Shown: positions 43,744 through 53,123 of the stretch, one piece after another
How the letters are laid out: the number at the start of each line of letters is the position of its first letter
Numbering within the stretch: the first letter of the stretch is position 1
NCBI GenBank assembly: GCA_038849555.1
Contig: JAWCMT010000002.1
Location: forward strand, 1 to 64,000
Length of the DNA: 64,000 nucleotides
Source: JAOAIV01 sp038849555
Lineage (GTDB): Archaea > Thermoproteota > Bathyarchaeia > Bathyarchaeales > Bathycorpusculaceae
Direction of reading: 5' to 3'
Notes under the pieces: model-generated
Database searches by the model: none
The model's input: only the letters and a program-made list of their open reading frames with translations
What the model was told of the DNA's origin: nothing
Program-made: the position numbers and the translations under genes

Positions 43744-45702
43744 CTATTTTGCCAGTTGCTTGCGCAGTTCCTCGTATGTGGCTTTGATGTCTTCCACAGA
43801 AGCCTCGTCCTCCAGCGTGGAGGTGTCGCCAAGCGGCGCTCCAGTTAGCACAGCTTTGAGTAGGCGGCGCATGATTTTTCCGCTACGTGTCTTGGGCAGC
43901 TTGTTCGCGATCACGATGGCTTCTGGCGTAGCTATGGGGCCGATGGTTGTTCGGATGTGCTTTACGAGTTCTGCGCGTAGCTCCTCCGACGGCGAGAAAC
44001 CGCTCCGCAACACAACGAACGCCACGGGTACTTCGCCTTTCACGGGGTCTTCTTTGCCCATCACAGCGGCTTCCGAAACTGCGGGGTGCGCAACCAATGC
44101 GCTTTCAAGCTCCACTGTCCCAATGCGGTGCCCAGCCACCTTAAGAACCTCGTCTGCTCTGCCTAGAAGCCAGAAGTAGCCCTCAGGATCCTGCACGGCG
44201 TAGTCGCCGGTGTAGTAAACTCCTTGCCATCTTCCGAAGTAAGTTTGCTTGAATCTTTCAGGATCCTTCCACAGAGTTTGAAGCATCCCTGGCCAGGGCG
44301 TTTTCACTACGAGGAAGCCTTTGGTTCCGACTTTTGCAGGCTGTCCTTTCTCATCATAAACTTCTGCTTGAATGCTTGGCAGCGGATATGTGGCTGAGCC
44401 GGGTTTAAGTGGCACAAGCTCGATGCCCGCGAGCGGTGAGATCATGAAGCCGCCTGTCTCGGTCTGCCACCACGTGTCGATTATTGCTAAGCGTTCTTTG
44501 CCGATGACGCGGTAGTACCATCTCCATGCCTCGGGGTTTATGGGTTCGCCAACAGTGCCCAGCAGCCTAAGCGTGCTCAAGTCGTGTTTGTTTACCCATT
44601 CTTCACCGAATTTCATGAACATTCTAACTGCTGTCGGCGTGCTGTAGAGTATTGTGACGCCGTGTCTTTCAATGATGTCCCACCAGCGGTCCTGCGCGGG
44701 ATAATCAGGTGTGCCCTCAAAAAGCAGTGAAGATATGCCTAAAGAGAGCGGCGCGTAAACGTTGTAGGTGTGCCCGGTGATCCAGCCTATGTCCGCAGTG
44801 CACCACCATAGATCCTCATCTGTGGGGTTAAAAGCCCATTTAAGCGTCCAGTAGGCCCAGACTAAATATCCGCCAGTGCCATGTTGGACTCCCTTGGGTT
44901 TGCCCGTGGTGCCTGATGTGTAGAGTATGAAAAGTGGATCCGTTGCTTGCATGGGCTCGGGAGGCACATACGCGTTGGCGCTTACGCTTGCAAGGGCATC
45001 GTGATACCAGACATCGCGGCCATCTTTCATGTTCACATTTTGGCCTGTACGCTTTACAACTATGACTTTCTCCACAGTTGGTGTATTCTGCAGGGCGCGG
45101 TCCGCGTTGTCTTTTATCGAAACCACTTTTCCACGTCTATAGGATCCGTCAGCTGTGATGAGAATTTTTGCTTCACAGTCGTTGATGCGTTCTGCAAGCG
45201 CTTCGGCGCTGAAGCCTGAGAAGACAACAGTGTGAATTCCGCCTAAACGGACTATTGCAAGCAATGCTATGGGCAGTTCAGGAATCACTGGTAAATAAAC
45301 GGCTACGCGGTCGCCTTTTTTGAGGTCGAAACTTTTAAGCACAGCGGCAAGCCTGTTCACTTCTCTGTAAAGCTGATAATAAGTGTAAGTTCTAATTTCT
45401 CCGAGTTCACCCTCCCAGATATACGCGAGCTTGTGCTTGCGCGCCGTTTTCACATGCCTATCCAAAGCGTTGTAGGATACGTTAAGAACACCGCCAACAA
45501 ACCATTTGTAGAATGGCGGATTTGAATCATCAAGCACCTTGTCCCATGGTTTAAACCAGTCAATCGCCTTTGCTTTTTCAGCCCAGAACTCATGTGGATT
45601 CTTTAAAGCGTTTTCCCGTTCTTGATGAAGTTTGTCACCAGAAGAAACATGTGCCGCCTTAGGGCAGATTTTCTCGTCAAACGGTAAATTTGCTTCAGAC
45701 AT
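43744..45702 (-). CDS. acs: Acetyl-CoA synthetase (AMP-forming)
   Basis: 652 aa. Adenylate motif LYTSGTTGKPKGVQHG (about residue 255-270), YTGDYAVQDPEGYFWLLGRADE near 500, and the C-terminal catalytic Lys in KTRSGKIMRR (about 612) are all present. It converts acetate, ATP and CoA to acetyl-CoA, AMP and PPi. The acetate transporter (45804) is the next gene in the same direction, 101 nt upstream, so they form an acetate-uptake module. Confidence 0.95.
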   Translation of the reverse strand: MSEANLPFDEKICPKAAHVSSGDKLHQERENALKNPHEFWAEKAKAIDWFKPWDKVLDDSNPPFYKWFVGGVLNVSYNALDRHVKTARKHKLAYIWEGELGEIRTYTYYQLYREVNRLAAVLKSFDLKKGDRVAVYLPVIPELPIALLAIVRLGGIHTVVFSGFSAEALAERINDCEAKILITADGSYRRGKVVSIKDNADRALQNTPTVEKVIVVKRTGQNVNMKDGRDVWYHDALASVSANAYVPPEPMQATDPLFILYTSGTTGKPKGVQHGTGGYLVWAYWTLKWAFNPTDEDLWWCTADIGWITGHTYNVYAPLSLGISSLLFEGTPDYPAQDRWWDIIERHGVTILYSTPTAVRMFMKFGEEWVNKHDLSTLRLLGTVGEPINPEAWRWYYRVIGKERLAIIDTWWQTETGGFMISPLAGIELVPLKPGSATYPLPSIQAEVYDEKGQPAKVGTKGFLVVKTPWPGMLQTLWKDPERFKQTYFGRWQGVYYTGDYAVQDPEGYFWLLGRADEVLKVAGHRIGTVELESALVAHPAVSEAAVMGKEDPVKGEVPVAFVVLRSGFSPSEELRAELVKHIRTTIGPIATPEAIVIANKLPKTRSGKIMRRLLKAVLTGAPLGDTSTLEDEASVEDIKATYEELRKQLAK

Positions 45703-45803
45703 TTCATTATCAGCTCATGATTTTTTGTTTTATACAATAGAGGCAATTTACGCATATAAATTTAATCAGCAAATGACTTGGAAAATAAAAAAATGAGAAG
45801 CGC

Positions 45804-46394
45804 TTAACTGACGGGGCATATTGGCAGGATTGTTTTTCCATAGGTTTCGTTGAGCACTTCTGCTATTGCAAGGTATATAGCGCTTAAACCGCAAACAACG
45901 CCTTCAACGCCAAGCAAATTGTTAAGCGTAAACGTGCCGAACAGCACGGGGTTACCGGTTAACTCTCTAATGGTAAGCAGAAAGAACAAAATCGCCAAGC
46001 TTAAGAACACAAACTGAAGCGCGCGGTTCTTCCGCAAAGTTCCGAAGAACATTGCAAACGTAAATAAGCCCCACATGAAGAAGTAAGCAGCCATGGCTGT
46101 TTCTGTCGAAGCCACTACGCCAATAAGCAGCGGTGTCTTCGGCAACAACAGCAGCAGCACAAGGGACCACCAGAAAAGCCCATAGCTTGTGAACGCCACG
46201 GTTCCGAAAGTGTTGCCCTTCTTGAACTCCATAACTCCCACGATGACTTGTGCTAAGCCGCCGTAAGCCAAGCCCATCGCAATAATCATAGTGTCCAACG
46301 GGAATAAGCCGGCATTATGCAGATTAAGCAGCACGGTGGTTAAGCCGAAGCCGAGCAGCCCAAGCGGAGCAGGATTCGCTAATTTCTCGCTCAT
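45804..46394 (-). CDS. satP: GPR1/FUN34/YaaH (SatP) acetate transporter
   Basis: 196 aa from ATG 46394 with six helices. NPAPLGLLGFGLTTVLLNLH is the family signature (NPxPLGL). It imports acetate or succinate with protons. Adjacent to acs in the same orientation. Confidence 0.93.
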   Translation of the reverse strand: MSEKLANPAPLGLLGFGLTTVLLNLHNAGLFPLDTMIIAMGLAYGGLAQVIVGVMEFKKGNTFGTVAFTSYGLFWWSLVLLLLLPKTPLLIGVVASTETAMAAYFFMWGLFTFAMFFGTLRKNRALQFVFLSLAILFFLLTIRELTGNPVLFGTFTLNNLLGVEGVVCGLSAIYLAIAEVLNETYGKTILPICPVS

Positions 46395-46463
46395 TCGTTT
46401 CACGCCTTTTCGCGGTTAAAGGCTGTTTTGAAGACAGCCTTGTTTTAAGCTTTTCTATAAGCG

Positions 46464-49256
46464 CTACTTCCACTTCCATAATTTCCGGTTCATTGTGAAC
46501 TCAGGCAGCACAAACAATGCTAACGCCGCTACACCTATGACGTACGCTAAATCGGTTAGGCTTAGAGCTGTCAAGTGGAATAGTTGCTGCGTTATGGGTA
46601 TGTACGTGATCCCAAGCGTCAAGGCTATCGACACTATTTCCGCTATAACGAAGAACTTGTTTTTGAATGCGTCTTTACCCATTCTCCAGACGCTGCGTTT
46701 CTCAGAGCGGCAGTTCCACACTACGAGCAGCTCGAACATTGCTGCTTGCACAAAAGCGGTTGTTGTTGCCTCTTGATATGTGAGTTTACGCGCAGCTTCG
46801 TCGATGGCGCCATTCGGTAGCATCCATGGATGCGATGGCCACACGTAATACTCTAGAGAGAACACGAGTATGGTTCCGATTGCTTGAAGTAGAAATGACA
46901 GGACAATGAATCGGCCCATGCCATGCAGTATGCTTTCTTCGGGTTTTCTAGGCGGCCTATCCATCACATCTACGTCAGGCGGGTCAGTTGCAAGCGCAAC
47001 TGCAGGGGCGCCATCTGTAACCAAGTTTATCCAAAGAATCATTGCTGGCAGTAGCGGCAGCGGAAATAGTTCAGAGCCGAATATGCCGCCGAGTATGGCA
47101 AATGTGCCTATGACGAGCAGTTCGTCAAAGTTGCAGGCTATCAAGAAGCGCGCGTACTTGCGGATGTTGTCGTAGATGACGCGTCCTTGCTCGACGGCTT
47201 TAACTATTGTGGCGAAGTTGTCGTCTGTGAGAATTACATCAGAAGCCTCTTTGGTAACGTCAGTGCCAGTTATGCCCATGGAAACGCCAACGTCAGCAGC
47301 TTTTACCGCTGGTGCATCATTCACACCGTCGCCCGTCATAGCTACGATGTGGCCTTTCTTCTTCCAAGCGTTAACAATTTTCAGTTTTTGCTCGGGCAAA
47401 ACACGAGCGTAAACGCTGACTTTTTCCACTTGCTGCTCAAATTCTGCGTCGCTTAGCTGCTCCAACTCGGGACCAGTTAGCACTAAATCGCCTTCCCTGA
47501 AAATGCCAACCTCTCTGGCCACTGCCACAGCGGTTAATTTGTGGTCTCCAGTTATCATTACGGCTTTAATTCCTGCTTTTTGGCACGTCTTATTCGCCTG
47601 GATCGCTTCCTCCCGAGGCGGGTCAATCATTCCCTGCAAACCTACAAAGACCAAGTCGCTTTCAATTGCTTCGTCATCTAACTGTTCTGCGTTGGTTGGT
47701 AATTTCTTATACGCCATAGCAAGAACGCGGAGGGCGTTCCCGGCTAGCTGCTCGTTTACTTGTAGAATCTTGGCACGTTTTGCTTGAGTTATCTTGGTTT
47801 CTTTGCCGTTCTCCAAGATATACGTGCATCGTTCAAGAATTGTTTCAGGCGCGCCTTTCACGTAGGCAACTGCATCAATCTCGGGTGTTTTATGCACGGT
47901 GGTCATACGTTTTCTTTCAGAAGTGAAGGGGATTTCACGTATGCGCGGGTAGAGTTTATCCAATTCTTCTCTGCTGAGCCCCGCTTTTTCTGCGACAACT
48001 ATTAAGGCGCCTTCGGTTGGGTCGCCAAGAACCTCCCAGCAGTCGCTGTTCTCTTTTCTTCGGAGCTGCGAGTTATTACATAAAGCGCCTATTCTAAGCA
48101 GAAGCTCAGCATCACCCTCAATCTTCAATGAAGCACCATCTAGTTTGCATTCGCCTTTAGGCTCGTAGCCTACGCCTGTAACCTCGATGAACTTCCCGTC
48201 AACATACAACTGACGTACGGTCATTTCGCCCTTAGTTATGGTGCCTGTCTTGTCGGAGCATATAACTGTAACAGCACCTAAGCTCTCAGCTGAAGACAGC
48301 TTTCTGACCAGCGCATTTCGCCTTGCAAATTCGCGTGCTCCAAGCGCCAATGTCACGGTGACTATGGCTGGCAAGCCTTCTGGAACCGCAGATATGGCCA
48401 GAGATATGGACGACATGAACGCTTGAATAAAGCCTTCAATGTTTAAAACTCCCGAGGCAGCAACCTCAAACGCTTCCAGAGCGAAGATGATGACACAAAC
48501 AGCCACTACAACTTTGGCGATTTTGCTTGCAAACTTGTCCAATTTCTTCTGCAGCGGCGTCTCCTCTTCTTCGGCTGTCTGCACCATTTCGGCGATTTTG
48601 CCAAACTCCGTGTTCATGCCCGTGGTTATAACAATGGCCTTTCCACGACCGTAAACAACATGCGTCGCCGTAAACAACATGTTATTGCGCTCAGAAATTG
48701 GCGCGTCATCCTTAACAGGCGCGACATTCTTGTTCACAGGCGCGGATTCGCCGGTTAAAATTGCTTCGTTTGCCTTAAGCTCTATAGCTTCGATAATTCG
48801 GGCATCTGCAGGCACGCGGTCGCCTGCTTCCAGAATGAGAATGTCGCCGGGAACTATTTCTTTGGCAGGTATAATTTTTTCTTCGCCATCACGGAGGACA
48901 CGGGCTTTTGGCGCGGTCAATTTTTTCATGGCTTCTACTGCCTTTTCGGCGCGGTATTCCTGAACAAAACCGGTAACTGCAACCATAATGACGATGGCGC
49001 CGATAATTATGGCGTCAGCCATGGCCTCCATGAAGCCTTCTGCTTCGCCGGTCATAACCTCGTAATATCCTATTATGCCCGATAGAATGGTGGCGGCAAT
49101 AAGTAGAAGAATGAAGATGTCCTTGAACTCGTCTAGAAACATGCCGAGCGCGGATTTGCGCTTCTTTGCTATTAACTCGTTATAACCGTATTTTTTCAGT
49201 CTTTCTTGCGCTTCTTGCGAGGTTAACCCTTTATGGGTAACGGCAAGCTCGCGCAT
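46464..49256 (-). CDS. P-type cation-transporting ATPase (P2A/Ca-type)
   Basis: 930 aa. The phosphorylation site CSDKTGTITKGE (DKTGT), TGES, PEGLP in helix M4 (SAVPEGLPAIV) and GDGVND (MTGDGVNDAPAVKAADVG) are complete. PEGLP and NLVTDGAPAVALA in M6 are the class IIA (Ca/Mn) type. A cation N-terminal domain is present at residues 1-60. Function: ion export or homeostasis at the membrane. Exact ion unknown. Confidence 0.95.
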   Translation of the reverse strand: MRELAVTHKGLTSQEAQERLKKYGYNELIAKKRKSALGMFLDEFKDIFILLLIAATILSGIIGYYEVMTGEAEGFMEAMADAIIIGAIVIMVAVTGFVQEYRAEKAVEAMKKLTAPKARVLRDGEEKIIPAKEIVPGDILILEAGDRVPADARIIEAIELKANEAILTGESAPVNKNVAPVKDDAPISERNNMLFTATHVVYGRGKAIVITTGMNTEFGKIAEMVQTAEEEETPLQKKLDKFASKIAKVVVAVCVIIFALEAFEVAASGVLNIEGFIQAFMSSISLAISAVPEGLPAIVTVTLALGAREFARRNALVRKLSSAESLGAVTVICSDKTGTITKGEMTVRQLYVDGKFIEVTGVGYEPKGECKLDGASLKIEGDAELLLRIGALCNNSQLRRKENSDCWEVLGDPTEGALIVVAEKAGLSREELDKLYPRIREIPFTSERKRMTTVHKTPEIDAVAYVKGAPETILERCTYILENGKETKITQAKRAKILQVNEQLAGNALRVLAMAYKKLPTNAEQLDDEAIESDLVFVGLQGMIDPPREEAIQANKTCQKAGIKAVMITGDHKLTAVAVAREVGIFREGDLVLTGPELEQLSDAEFEQQVEKVSVYARVLPEQKLKIVNAWKKKGHIVAMTGDGVNDAPAVKAADVGVSMGITGTDVTKEASDVILTDDNFATIVKAVEQGRVIYDNIRKYARFLIACNFDELLVIGTFAILGGIFGSELFPLPLLPAMILWINLVTDGAPAVALATDPPDVDVMDRPPRKPEESILHGMGRFIVLSFLLQAIGTILVFSLEYYVWPSHPWMLPNGAIDEAARKLTYQEATTTAFVQAAMFELLVVWNCRSEKRSVWRMGKDAFKNKFFVIAEIVSIALTLGITYIPITQQLFHLTALSLTDLAYVIGVAALALFVLPEFTMNRKLWKWK

Positions 49257-49473
49257 TACTTCATCGGTTTCTTTTGCGTGCCAAGATTTAGACGTTTCCG
49301 CTCTCCCCTTCGCTCACTCTGCTATTGAGTTCCTCTATTTTCACGTGAAGTGGTTTTAACCTTTTCTCCTTTCTTTGGGCATAAAATCATAACAAAGGCT
49401 AATAAACAAGTTTGTATAGAGTTCACAAAACAATCTAAAAATAGAAAGGAAGAGAACGGAGAGAGTTAAAAGA

Positions 49474-51543
49474 ATGTTTGATCCATGGCTTATAGCGCCA
49501 ATTTCTGCGGCACTATCAATTCTGGTCGGGCTATATTTCTATCGTTACATAAACAAGCAGGATTCTGGAACAGAAAAAATGCGTGAAATCTGCGGTGCAA
49601 TCAAAGAAGGCGCAAGGGCGTTCCTGCGACGTGAATACAAAATACTGGCAATCTTCGTCGTTATAGTAGGCACGCTAATCGGTATTTTCCTACCACAACC
49701 AGTGTGGGCAAACGCTCAACCCATTCAAAACTTGAGTTTAACATTGGCATATATGTTCGGCGCCTTCTGCTCTGCGCTGGCTGGTTACTTCGGAATGGAG
49801 GTTGCAACGAGAGCAAACGCAAAAGCCGCATACGCAGCACGCAACGGCCTAAACAAGGCGTTTCCTGTGGGATTCCGCGGCGGCGCAGTCATGGGGCTCG
49901 CCGTGGTCGGTTTCTCGCTGCTTGGAATAAGCCTAGTTTACGCCGTCACAGGCATGCCTGAAGACATGGAAGTTCCCCCAGTTTTAGCCTTCAGTTTCGG
50001 CGCAAGCGCTCTGGCGCTCTTTGCAAAGGCAGGCGGAGGCATCTACACGAAAACCGCGGACATAAGCGCTGACCTCGTGGGCAAAGTTGAATTGGGAATA
50101 CCTGAAGATGACCCGAGAAACCCCGCGGTAATAGCTGATAACGTAGGCGACAACGTGGGCGACTGCGCAGGCATGGGCGCTGACTTGGCAGACTCTTATA
50201 TAGCCAGCACAGTGGCTACAATGATCTTGGGTGTTGCATTAGGAAAAACTGAGATTGCATTAATTTTCACAGGTATAGGCATAATCGCCTCCATAATAGG
50301 CGCACTTACACTTCGTATAGGCGCAAAGGGCAATCCTGGCAAAGCACTTAACATGGGAACCTACATCACATGCATACTCTTTTTGGCGATGACATTTGCT
50401 GCTGTATACTATCTCGATTACCCGCTTCAGTTGTGGGGCGCTGCACTCGTCGGCTTAACCGCGGGCATCATCATCGGCACAACATCAGATTACTTTACAT
50501 CAGAAGACAAGAAGCCCGTCGCGAAAACCGCTGAATCCGCGAAAACCGGGGCTGCAACAACCATTATCACAGGCTTCTCGTATGGGCTGCAAAGCGTTTT
50601 TCCACCGTTGATAGGCATTGGCGCGGCCTCAGCAGTTGCATACTACCTTTGCGCGCCTCTTGGCGCAGGATACGCATTGTTCGGCATCAGCTTAGCGGCG
50701 GTAGGCATGCTCTCAATCGTGGGCATGATAATCGCTAACGACGCCTACGGCCCAATAGTGGACAACGCCCGAGGAATCGCGGAGCAGGCAAACTTGGGTG
50801 AAGAAGTCATCCGCGTAACTGACGAGCTTGATGCAGCAGGCAACACGGCTAAGGCAATTACTAAGGGCTTTGCAATAGGCGCTGCAGGCTTGACCGTTAT
50901 TGCGTTGCTCGCGGCGTTCCAAGAAATCGCTACAAAAGCAGGGCATTCGGTGACGTTTGATGTTATGAATCCGCTTGTGCTTATGGGCGCACTAATAGGA
51001 GTGGGCATGCCTGCAGTATTCTCAGCCATGCTAATGCTCGGCGTCGGCCGCAACGCAGAAAGAATGATTGCGGAAATCCGAAGGCAGTTCCGAGAAATTC
51101 CAGGATTACGCGAAGGCAAACCCGATGCTAAACCAGATTACGCAAAATGCGTTGACATAGCCACTACAGGTGCTCTGCGTGAATTACTGCCTGCAAGTGT
51201 ACTCACAATAGTTGTGACGTTGGTGGTAGGCTTTGTCGGAGGTATCCCAGCATTAGGCGGCTACTTGGCAGGAAGCATATTCTCAGGATTGCTGCTGGCG
51301 CTGTTAATGGCTAATGCAGGTGGCTTATGGGACAACGCAAAGAAACTCATTGAAACCGGCGTGCACGGCGGCAAGGGCTCAGAAGCGCACAAGGCAGCCG
51401 TGGTAGGCGACACAGTCGGCGACCCATTCAAGGACACTGCTGGTCCATCATTGAACACGATGATTACGGTTATGTCGCTGGTGGCTTCACTGTTCGCAGC
51501 GCTAATTGTCCAATACAATCTGCTAGGCATGTTAGGGCTTTAG
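49474..51543 (+). CDS. hppA: K+-independent H+-translocating pyrophosphatase
   Basis: 689 aa, about 16 helices. Catalytic loop DNVGDNVGDCAGMGADLADSY. The switch position lies in AGNTAKAITKGFAIG (about residue 460), where Lys rather than Ala indicates the K+-independent class. Pumps H+ (or Na+) using PPi. Acs produces PPi, so the two fit energetically. A Shine-Dalgarno-like GGAGAGAG precedes the ATG. Divergent from the P-ATPase, with a 217-nt gap between. Confidence 0.95.
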   Translation: MFDPWLIAPISAALSILVGLYFYRYINKQDSGTEKMREICGAIKEGARAFLRREYKILAIFVVIVGTLIGIFLPQPVWANAQPIQNLSLTLAYMFGAFCSALAGYFGMEVATRANAKAAYAARNGLNKAFPVGFRGGAVMGLAVVGFSLLGISLVYAVTGMPEDMEVPPVLAFSFGASALALFAKAGGGIYTKTADISADLVGKVELGIPEDDPRNPAVIADNVGDNVGDCAGMGADLADSYIASTVATMILGVALGKTEIALIFTGIGIIASIIGALTLRIGAKGNPGKALNMGTYITCILFLAMTFAAVYYLDYPLQLWGAALVGLTAGIIIGTTSDYFTSEDKKPVAKTAESAKTGAATTIITGFSYGLQSVFPPLIGIGAASAVAYYLCAPLGAGYALFGISLAAVGMLSIVGMIIANDAYGPIVDNARGIAEQANLGEEVIRVTDELDAAGNTAKAITKGFAIGAAGLTVIALLAAFQEIATKAGHSVTFDVMNPLVLMGALIGVGMPAVFSAMLMLGVGRNAERMIAEIRRQFREIPGLREGKPDAKPDYAKCVDIATTGALRELLPASVLTIVVTLVVGFVGGIPALGGYLAGSIFSGLLLALLMANAGGLWDNAKKLIETGVHGGKGSEAHKAAVVGDTVGDPFKDTAGPSLNTMITVMSLVASLFAALIVQYNLLGMLGL

Positions 51544-51632
51544 CGTCATCAACAACTACTTTTTTATTCTTCTCTACGGGCATCTGCCAACATGTGCTAT
51601 TGAAAGGTAAATGTTGGAAAATGATTGAAAAG

Positions 51633-52916
51633 TTATGGATAGAATCTGCGTGTGGTTCTTGGAAACGGAATGGCATCAATAATGTTTTCTAGATCAAGCA
51701 TCCACGTTAACAATCTTTCAAGCCCTAAGCCGAAGCCCACGTGTGGTACAGTGCCGTAGCGGCGGAGGTCCAAGTACCAATCGTAATCCTCTTCCTTCAA
51801 GCCCATCTCTCGTATTCGCCGAATCAGCGTGTCCTTGTCGTCTTCTCTGACGCCGCCTGTGGATATTTCGCCTATCCTTGGAACCAGCATGTCCACTGAC
51901 ATGGCAATTTCAGGATGCTCGCGGTAAGTTTTGCAGTAAAATGCCTTCACCGCAGCGGGATAATCATAAATAAAGAATGGCTTGTCGAACTCTTCAGCCA
52001 ATGCTTTCTCGTCATCATAGCCGAAGTCGTCGCCCCACTTAAGCGCAGAACCTTTCTTGGTGAGTCTTTCAACTGCTTCGGTGTAGGTTATTCTCGGAAA
52101 AGGCGTCTTAACAGACGACAGCTTGGCAACGTCAGCGCCTAATTCTTCAAGCTGCTTTTTGCACTTATCAACGGTCTGCTGGCAAATATACGCCAGAAGC
52201 TCTTCTTCGAACTGCATCAAGTCATGCATGTCAGCAAATGGCCATTCGCCCTCAATGTGCCAGTACTCTGTTAAGTGCCTGATTGTGCGGCTTTTTTCAG
52301 CTCGAAACGAAGGCGCAATACAGTAAACCTTCTCTAACGAGTAAATTAGGATTTCAAGGTAAAGCTGTGAGCTTTGTGTTAGATAGAGGTCTTGGTCAAA
52401 ATACTTTAAGCCGAAAAGAGTTGAGCCTCCCTCCACTGCTGCAGAGATGAACATGGGCGGAGAGACCTCCGTGAAATCTTGGCTTTTGAAGAATTCGCGA
52501 GTGAACTCCAAAACGTTAGCGCGAATTTTCATTATCAAATTCATGCGGCGACTGCGTAGCCACAAGTGGCGGACATCACGGATGAACTGCTCGCTCTTGT
52601 CCTTAGTGATGGGGAAAAGCTCAGCCAAGCCGATAATGGATATAGTCTCCGCGACAATTTCGTAGCCGCCTGGCGCGCGCGGGTCAGACTTAACGGTGCC
52701 CTCAAGCGTCAGGGAAGATTCAATCGTCAATCGTTCCGCTTCGCTCCAAGTGGGGCTGTCCTTTCTAGCGGTGCACTGAATAACGCCTGTTGCGTCTCGG
52801 ATGAGTAGGAAAATCATTGTTTTTCCTTCGCGTTTACGGTAAACCCATCCTCTAACAGTAACTTTTTTGCCATCGCAGCAGCCGTCAAGGATTTCGCGAA
52901 TCTTCACCAAACTCAT
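51633..52916 (-). CDS. asnS: Asparaginyl-tRNA synthetase
   Basis: 427 aa class II synthetase. OB-fold anticodon domain (VTVRGWVYRKREGKTMIF), motif 2 (FRAEKSRTIRHLTEYWHIEGE), motif 3 (GFGLGLERLLTWML). The RHLTEYWHIE segment favours AsnRS over AspRS, although an archaeal nondiscriminating AspRS is a remote alternative. C-terminus AIPFPRTTRRFYP is typical. Confidence 0.88.
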   Translation of the reverse strand: MSLVKIREILDGCCDGKKVTVRGWVYRKREGKTMIFLLIRDATGVIQCTARKDSPTWSEAERLTIESSLTLEGTVKSDPRAPGGYEIVAETISIIGLAELFPITKDKSEQFIRDVRHLWLRSRRMNLIMKIRANVLEFTREFFKSQDFTEVSPPMFISAAVEGGSTLFGLKYFDQDLYLTQSSQLYLEILIYSLEKVYCIAPSFRAEKSRTIRHLTEYWHIEGEWPFADMHDLMQFEEELLAYICQQTVDKCKKQLEELGADVAKLSSVKTPFPRITYTEAVERLTKKGSALKWGDDFGYDDEKALAEEFDKPFFIYDYPAAVKAFYCKTYREHPEIAMSVDMLVPRIGEISTGGVREDDKDTLIRRIREMGLKEEDYDWYLDLRRYGTVPHVGFGLGLERLLTWMLDLENIIDAIPFPRTTRRFYP

Positions 52917-53123
52917 TTCATATCAACTGCTTCTTGTAGGTATCATGTTCAAACCTAAATTCCTATCTATTTTAGGCTTTAAACTTAACGTGAAAATAAC
53001 AAAGAAACGAATTGATAAAAAAGACTGGCGAAACAGCGAACTCAAATTACATGTGATTCCCAAAGTCTCCGCCTTTTAAACAGCAATAAAAAAGGGGGAA
53101 ATGTTGGGTGTTTGTTATCGCAT

